DNA from: Prostheceraeus crozeri
Lineage: Eukaryota; Platyhelminthes; Polycladida; Euryleptidae
Assembly (NCBI GenBank): GCA_907163375.1
Contig: CAJQUW010004409.1
Coordinates: forward strand, 1 to 64,000
Length of the DNA: 64,000 bases
Direction of reading: 5' to 3'
Within the stretch, counting starts at the first letter, position 1, and each line of letters starts with the position of its first letter. Of this stretch, positions 59,187-64,000 are shown piece by piece. A model generated the notes under the pieces. The model had not been told where the DNA came from, did not search any database, and saw only the letters and a program-made list of their open reading frames with translations. Both the position numbers and the translations under genes were made by a program.

Positions 59187-62100
59187 ACGTGTGTGAAGTT
59201 AGCGGAACCATTTTTTATTATAGCTTAATTCTATTCGAAACAGCTGCTAGTTTGTCAATTTCAGTCTCCTGATTACGAATCTGAGCTCAGATTTCACAAA
59301 TTCACAGTCGCTTCTGAGAAATTCAAGTTTAAAGATAAAAGTGGTCCCGCTGTGAAGTTAGCGGAACCATCCAGCAGAACCAATTGCTGAGTCTCGCTGA
59401 TTGACGCAGTAAATCAATTTCTTTTGGTCACTACCCGATCAATTTTGTTGTGCTGATCACGAATATGTGCCTCATCTTTCAAAACAGTGCAGATTTCACC
59501 CGGAAATCTGAATTTCACTTTTTCTGCAAGCTGATTGTGAAGTTAGCGGAACCATTTTTCAATACAAAGAATTTCTCAGCGAAATCCATCCTCTCCTACT
59601 AATTTGAAGCTCCTAATCACAAATCTGTAATCAGATTTGCAAAACTCGCCCGCATTGCAAAGATATTCCTCTATCTGGGTCCGCTGTGAAGTGCCCGGAA
59701 CCACCTACTGGCATTAAAATTTCAAATTCTAATTTTTGCACAGAATCACTGCAATAGACATACCAAGAGAATGGAATTGCTTCACTGATCACGGTTTGCC
59801 GTCCGATTTCACGGGAGAATAAGTACTTGCCGAGAAAAATGGATTTTACGGTTATCATGGACTTTTCTGCAAGCTGATTGTGAAGTTAGCGGAACCATTT
59901 TTCAATACAAAGAATTTCTCAGCGAAATCCATCCTCTCCTACTAATTTGAAGCTCCTAATCACAAATCTGTAATCAGATTTGCAAAACTCGCCCGCATTG
60001 TAAAGATATTCCTCTATCTGGGTCCGCTGTGAAGTGCCCGGAACCACCTACTGGCATTAAAATTTCAAATTCTAATTTTTGCACAGAATCACTGCAATAG
60101 ACATACCAAGAGAATGGAATTGCTTCACTGATCACGGTTTGCCGTCCGATTTCACGGGAGAATAAGTACTTGCCGAGAAAAATGGATTTTACGGTTATCA
60201 TGGACTTTTCTGCAAGCTGATTGTGAAGTTAGCGGAACCATTTTTTCAATACAAGAATTTCTCAGCGAAATCCATCCTCTCCTACTAATTTGAAGCTCCT
60301 AATCACAAATCTGTAATCAGATTTGCAAAACTCGCCCGCATTGCAAAGATATTCCTCTATCTGGGTCCGCTGTGAAGTGCCCGGAACCACCTACTGGCAT
60401 TAAAATTTCAAATTCTAATTTTTGCACAGAATCACTGTAATAGACATACCAAGAGAATGGAATTGCTTCACTGATCACGGTTTGCCGTCCGATTTCACGG
60501 GAGAATAAGTACTTGCCGAGAAAAATGGATTTACAGTTTTCAAGGATTTCATCGGAATCTCAGAAAAAATCCAACCTCTCCAGATCAGCCGAACCATCAT
60601 TTATTACAGCACAATTCTATTGCACCATCACAATGTGTTAATTACCTCTTGTGCGCTTTCCTTCTCGGTGCATGCTGTTGTGCCTCTGAAGTCATTAGAT
60701 GTTTGAAGAAGACGGTTTACAAGTGTTCGTCCATCGGAACGCTGGTATCGCTAATTTCTCCATGTTTGTTGTTTGTAATTACGAGGTTAGTTAAAGAAAA
60801 ACTTTCATGTTGTCCTAAAAAGGATTCAGAATCGCTTCATTGTTGAAAGATTGCAATGCTTTGTAGCTATTGAGCATATTAATTCATTTCGTATCAAAAA
60901 AACATAAAGTCTTAGTAGGATAAATTTTTCGGTTCCCATGCTGTCAAATCTCTGCAGCGGATTGGTAATTCATTAGTTGCATAATATCCTGAGGTGATAA
61001 AAGATAAGAACTTGCTAATAAGTGCGATTCTTGCATAATGAAAAAATCACGTGTGTGAAGTTGGCGCAACCACTCAGCGCGACCATTTTTGTTTTTACTG
61101 CGCCACTCCCAAAAATCACATAAACCACACAATTCGAGGTCGCTGATTATGTGCCACTACTCGGTTTCACGAAATTCAGCCTCCTTTGGCCAGAAAACGC
61201 ATTTCAAATTGGTTGCGCTGTGAAGTTGGCGCAACCAATTTTTCTGACTTTCATAAATTTAGCGCATCAAGCAACAAAATCATAACAAACGATGAAATAT
61301 CCATGCCTAATTATGTGCCACGCAAAAAATTACTAAAAATAATCGATCTTCATGGAAAAATCAAGTTTCAAAATTTTATTTTGAACCGTGATCAGTGAAG
61401 CAATTCCATTCTTTGGTATGTCTATTGCAGTGATTCTGTGCAAAAATTAGAATTTGAAATTTTAATGCCAGTAGGTGGTTCCGGGCACTTCAAGCGGACC
61501 CAGATAGAGGAATATCTTTGCAATGCTGGCGAGTTTTGCAAATCTGATTACAGATTTGTGATTAGGAGCTTCAAATTAGTAGGAGAGGATGGATTTCGCT
61601 GAGAAATTCTTTGTATTGAAAAATGGTTCCGCTAACTTCACAATCAGCTTGCAGAAAAGTCCATGATAACCGTAAAATCCATTTTTCTCGGCAAGTACTT
61701 ATTCTCCCGTGAAATCGGACGGCAAACCGTGATCAGTGAAGCAATTCCATTCTCTTGGTATGTCTATTGCAGTGATTCTGTGCAAAAAATTAGAATTTGA
61801 AATTATAATGCCAGTAGGTGGTTCCGGGCACTTCACAGCGGTCCCAGATAGAGGAATATCTTTGCAATGCGGGCGAGTTTTGCAAATCTGATTACAGATT
61901 TGTGATTAGGAGCTTCAAATTAGTAGGAGAGGATGGATTTCGCTGAGAAATTCTTTGTATTGAAAAATGGTTCCGCTAACTTCACAATCAGCTTGCAGAA
62001 AAAGTGAAATTCAGATTTCCGGGTGAAATCTGCACTGTTTTGAAAGATGAGGCACATATTCGTGATCAGCACAACAAAATTGATCGGGTAGTGACCAAAA

Positions 62101-62347
62101 GAAATTGATTTACTGCGTCAATCAGCGAGACTCAGCAATTGGTTCTGCTGGATGGTTCCGCTAACTTCACAGCGGGACCACTTTTATCTTTAAACTTGAA
62201 TTTCTCAGAAGCGACTGTGAATTTGTGAAATCTGAGCTCAGATTCGTAATCAGGAGACTGAAATTGACAAACTAGCAGCTGTTTCGAATAGAATTAAGCT
62301 ATAATAAAAAATGGTTCCGCTGAGTGGTTCCGCTAACTTCACACACG
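59187..62347. mobile_element. Foldback element built of 343-bp tandem units
   Basis: Left arm about 59187-60545 and right arm about 61390-62347 are inverted. The ends ACGTGTGTGAAG and CTTCACACACGT are flanked on both sides by CACAAAAAG (59178-59186 and 62348-62356), a perfect 9-bp target duplication. Each arm has a unique outer part (~335 bp) followed by tandem units of ~343 bp: three in the left arm (starting near 59524, 59868 and 60211) and two in the right. The centre (60546-61389) carries related motifs with GTTGGCGCAACCA. There is no transposase. Long arms with unequal tandem units recall FB/TU/Galileo-type foldback elements, and a 9-bp duplication is also usual for Mutator-like elements. 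Confidence 0.92.
59524..60545. repeat. 343-bp tandem units, left arm
   Basis: Three units, the third truncated at about 60545. Each contains one TGTGAAGTTAGCGGAACCA and one TGTGAAGTGCCCGGAACCAC, plus AATCACAAATCTGTAATCAG and CCGTCCGATTTCACGGGAG. The units are nearly identical. Identical 75-codon minus-strand frames in two of them are by-products. Confidence 0.95.
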
Positions 62348-62356
62348 TCACAAAAA

Positions 62357-63780
62357 GAGTGTAATCCAAAATGCTATCTTGTTTCTTTCAGGGTCTTGAT
62401 GACAAGGCACTATTTTATTCACATGAATGTTATAAAGTTCTTCACAATCCATAAAATTCCTGTTTTCAAAATTATTCGCGGGCGTTCGAAGTGCGCGGAA
62501 GAGAGTGGTATTATAAGAATCGATGTCCTCCTCCTTATTTGATCACCACCTTTTCCGGCTTTGGTTGCAACGTTGACCCAAACTTCCGGTCGAAAGCTTC
62601 CCCCTACTGCTATCAAGCTTAAATCCAACACTGGAAGACCGATTATGTTCGATAAAACTCATGCCCAAAGGCGAAGTTTTCCTTGAACTCGACACCATCA
62701 AAACTTTCATCTAAACTTTCTATGGTATTGTTAATTTCTATGTAATGGACATCCCGCTGCTAAATCTTCCCAGGGTCCGGTAAGGGGCCCTTAAGGATAT
62801 CAGGGGTATTTTTGGGCAACCATACTTTTTATCTTTTCTGGTTGGAAGCACTGATCGCTGCATGATTTCTCCAGAAAATTGCTTAAAAGCTCTATTTTTT
62901 AGCAATTACAGCTTTTTTTGAATCAGGGGTAGCTTCGGGTTGGCTAAGGGCTAGGGTTAGCTCAGGGCATTTCACACATCAGGGTTAGCTAAGGGCATGA
63001 TACGGGTTTTTTCTTTCAAATGTTTTATAGGAAAAATAGGCAGTAACAGAACTTTCCAGTGCTATTAGAGGATGTTCGCAGTAATGAATGTCAACATCAA
63101 GATAATTGAATTGTGCAGCAAAGCTCTGATTTACAAGAAACACATCAGGATATTTATGTCTCTAAATAGCGCTATGGAAAACATGGTGCATGAATTCGCA
63201 AGAAAGAAAATAAAATCGACTTAATCAAGCAACTTTATGCTCTGTTTTGAACGACTGGTATGCTCAATCTCTCACTTTTTGAGAATAACATCGTTTGAAT
63301 AGACTGTGCGAAGAATTGTTTAAACATCCTAAACAAATTGATTGAACATAAATGATGACATTTTCAAAATTAGGGGATCTGCAGCTGGAGCTGAATTTTC
63401 AGGATGGGTATAAAACCTGATCACGACCGATCAAGCCGATCATACCGATCAGAAAAAATCAGACGCTTTTGCCGTAAAAATGGCTTCAGAGCAATAATTG
63501 TCGCCTACCATTGCCTGTAGTACAGTAATGAACCAGTAAAAATCACAGAAAACCATCAAAAACGTCAAAATTTAAATATATCAACTCAATAGGCTCAAAC
63601 CGAAAAATGTGATATTTTCTTTCGTTGCATGTAGAATATTGTTTCCCTATATGTTTAGATTGCGATAAATGGCACCAGGAAATGCAAGAAAATTTGCGGA
63701 AAACACTTTCTAATAGTAATAATTGCCATTATTTTCATTTTCTTTTGATGCTCTTGACCTAATTTCATACATTTAAACTA
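62357..63780. other. No gene recognised
   Basis: Unique sequence. AGGGTTAGCT-type words recur at 62920-63000 (GGGTTGGCTAAGGG, GGGTTAGCTCAGGG, GGGTTAGCTAAGGG), a small degenerate repeat that is not a telomeric array. Confidence 0.5.
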
Positions 63781-64000
63781 AATTTCCTCAATGAATCCTT
63801 TTGATCGGCGGACATTTCTTCTCTCTAGTTGGTTGTTCACATCAAATACTACCCAGAAATGCAAAGAACCCCGTGCCGATCAAATCCGAACACCAACCGA
63901 ACAAGTCGTTTTTGTGAGAGGACATAGTGAAATTTCAGGAGTTTCTCCTACACTAGGCCTATTCCAATGTCAATTTCCTCAATGAATCCTTTTGATCGGC
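63781..64000. repeat. Start of a 191-bp repeat
   Basis: AATTTCCTCAATGAATCCTT followed by TTGATCGGC occurs at 63781 and again at 63972, where the window ends. The 29 visible bases match perfectly, so a tandem or directly duplicated unit of 191 bp begins here. Confidence 0.6.

Noticed and set aside
59631-60201. Two identical 75-codon minus-strand frames
   Set aside because: They repeat because the 343-bp units repeat; no homology signal.
62920-63005. TTAGGG-like words suggesting a telomeric remnant
   Set aside because: Only scattered AGGGTTAGCT words, not a TTAGGG tandem run.

Overview
The window is animal genomic DNA, almost certainly from a marine invertebrate. Two genes show phase-consistent, GT-AG-bounded exons. 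There is no operon structure, most of the sequence is mobile-element debris and satellite, and the palindromes TAGGCCTA and TACATGTA recur in unrelated places. Echinoderm, hemichordate, lophotrochozoan or similar would all fit; the sequence alone does not settle it.

Layout. 1-5350: satellite with a 188-bp unit, clean up to about 2030 and full of indels after that. 7137-7634: one unassigned reading frame. 7870-9237: foldback element with ~400-bp arms. 10117-13086: a 2.97-kb composite unit (mariner-type transposase remnant plus LINE reverse-transcriptase remnant), present again at 26079-30312, where it is split by a Penelope-like insertion with a 13-bp target-site duplication. 13087-15890: a longer Penelope-like element with RT and GIY-YIG parts. 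15899-19374: a six-exon minus-strand host-type gene with two zinc-finger-like motifs. 19480-20645 and 25550-26010: short tandem and dispersed repeats. 21011-22822: a broken transposon-derived gene. 23870-24623: LINE 3' end. 31269-33577: decayed piggyBac transposase. 34791-35445: 27/31-bp tandem array. 36306-37024: old foldback element. 37850-37923: tRNA-Thr-like gene. 37971-38422: two exons of a HEY-type bHLH repressor. 39386-40080: C-depleted, G-rich tract. 41240-48849: hAT-like ends bracketing a hAT-type pseudogene and a ~110-bp satellite. 50238-50561: MITE. 51029-56833: a RAG1-like (Chapaev / N-RAG-TP-type) transposon with ~636-bp inverted repeats, itself hit by a second piggyBac. 59187-62347: a foldback element of 343-bp tandem units. 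63781-64000: start of a 191-bp repeat cut by the window edge.

The item of greatest interest is the element at 51029-56833. It has CAC-starting ends, a 4-bp GCGT duplication, a RAG1 N-terminal-like cysteine/histidine module, and D, D-x18-C-x2-C and H-x4-H...E spacing that matches the RAG1 catalytic and zinc core. Almost every long reading frame here carries small frameshifts, and both satellites show dense indels. Consensus error must therefore be weighed against real decay throughout.
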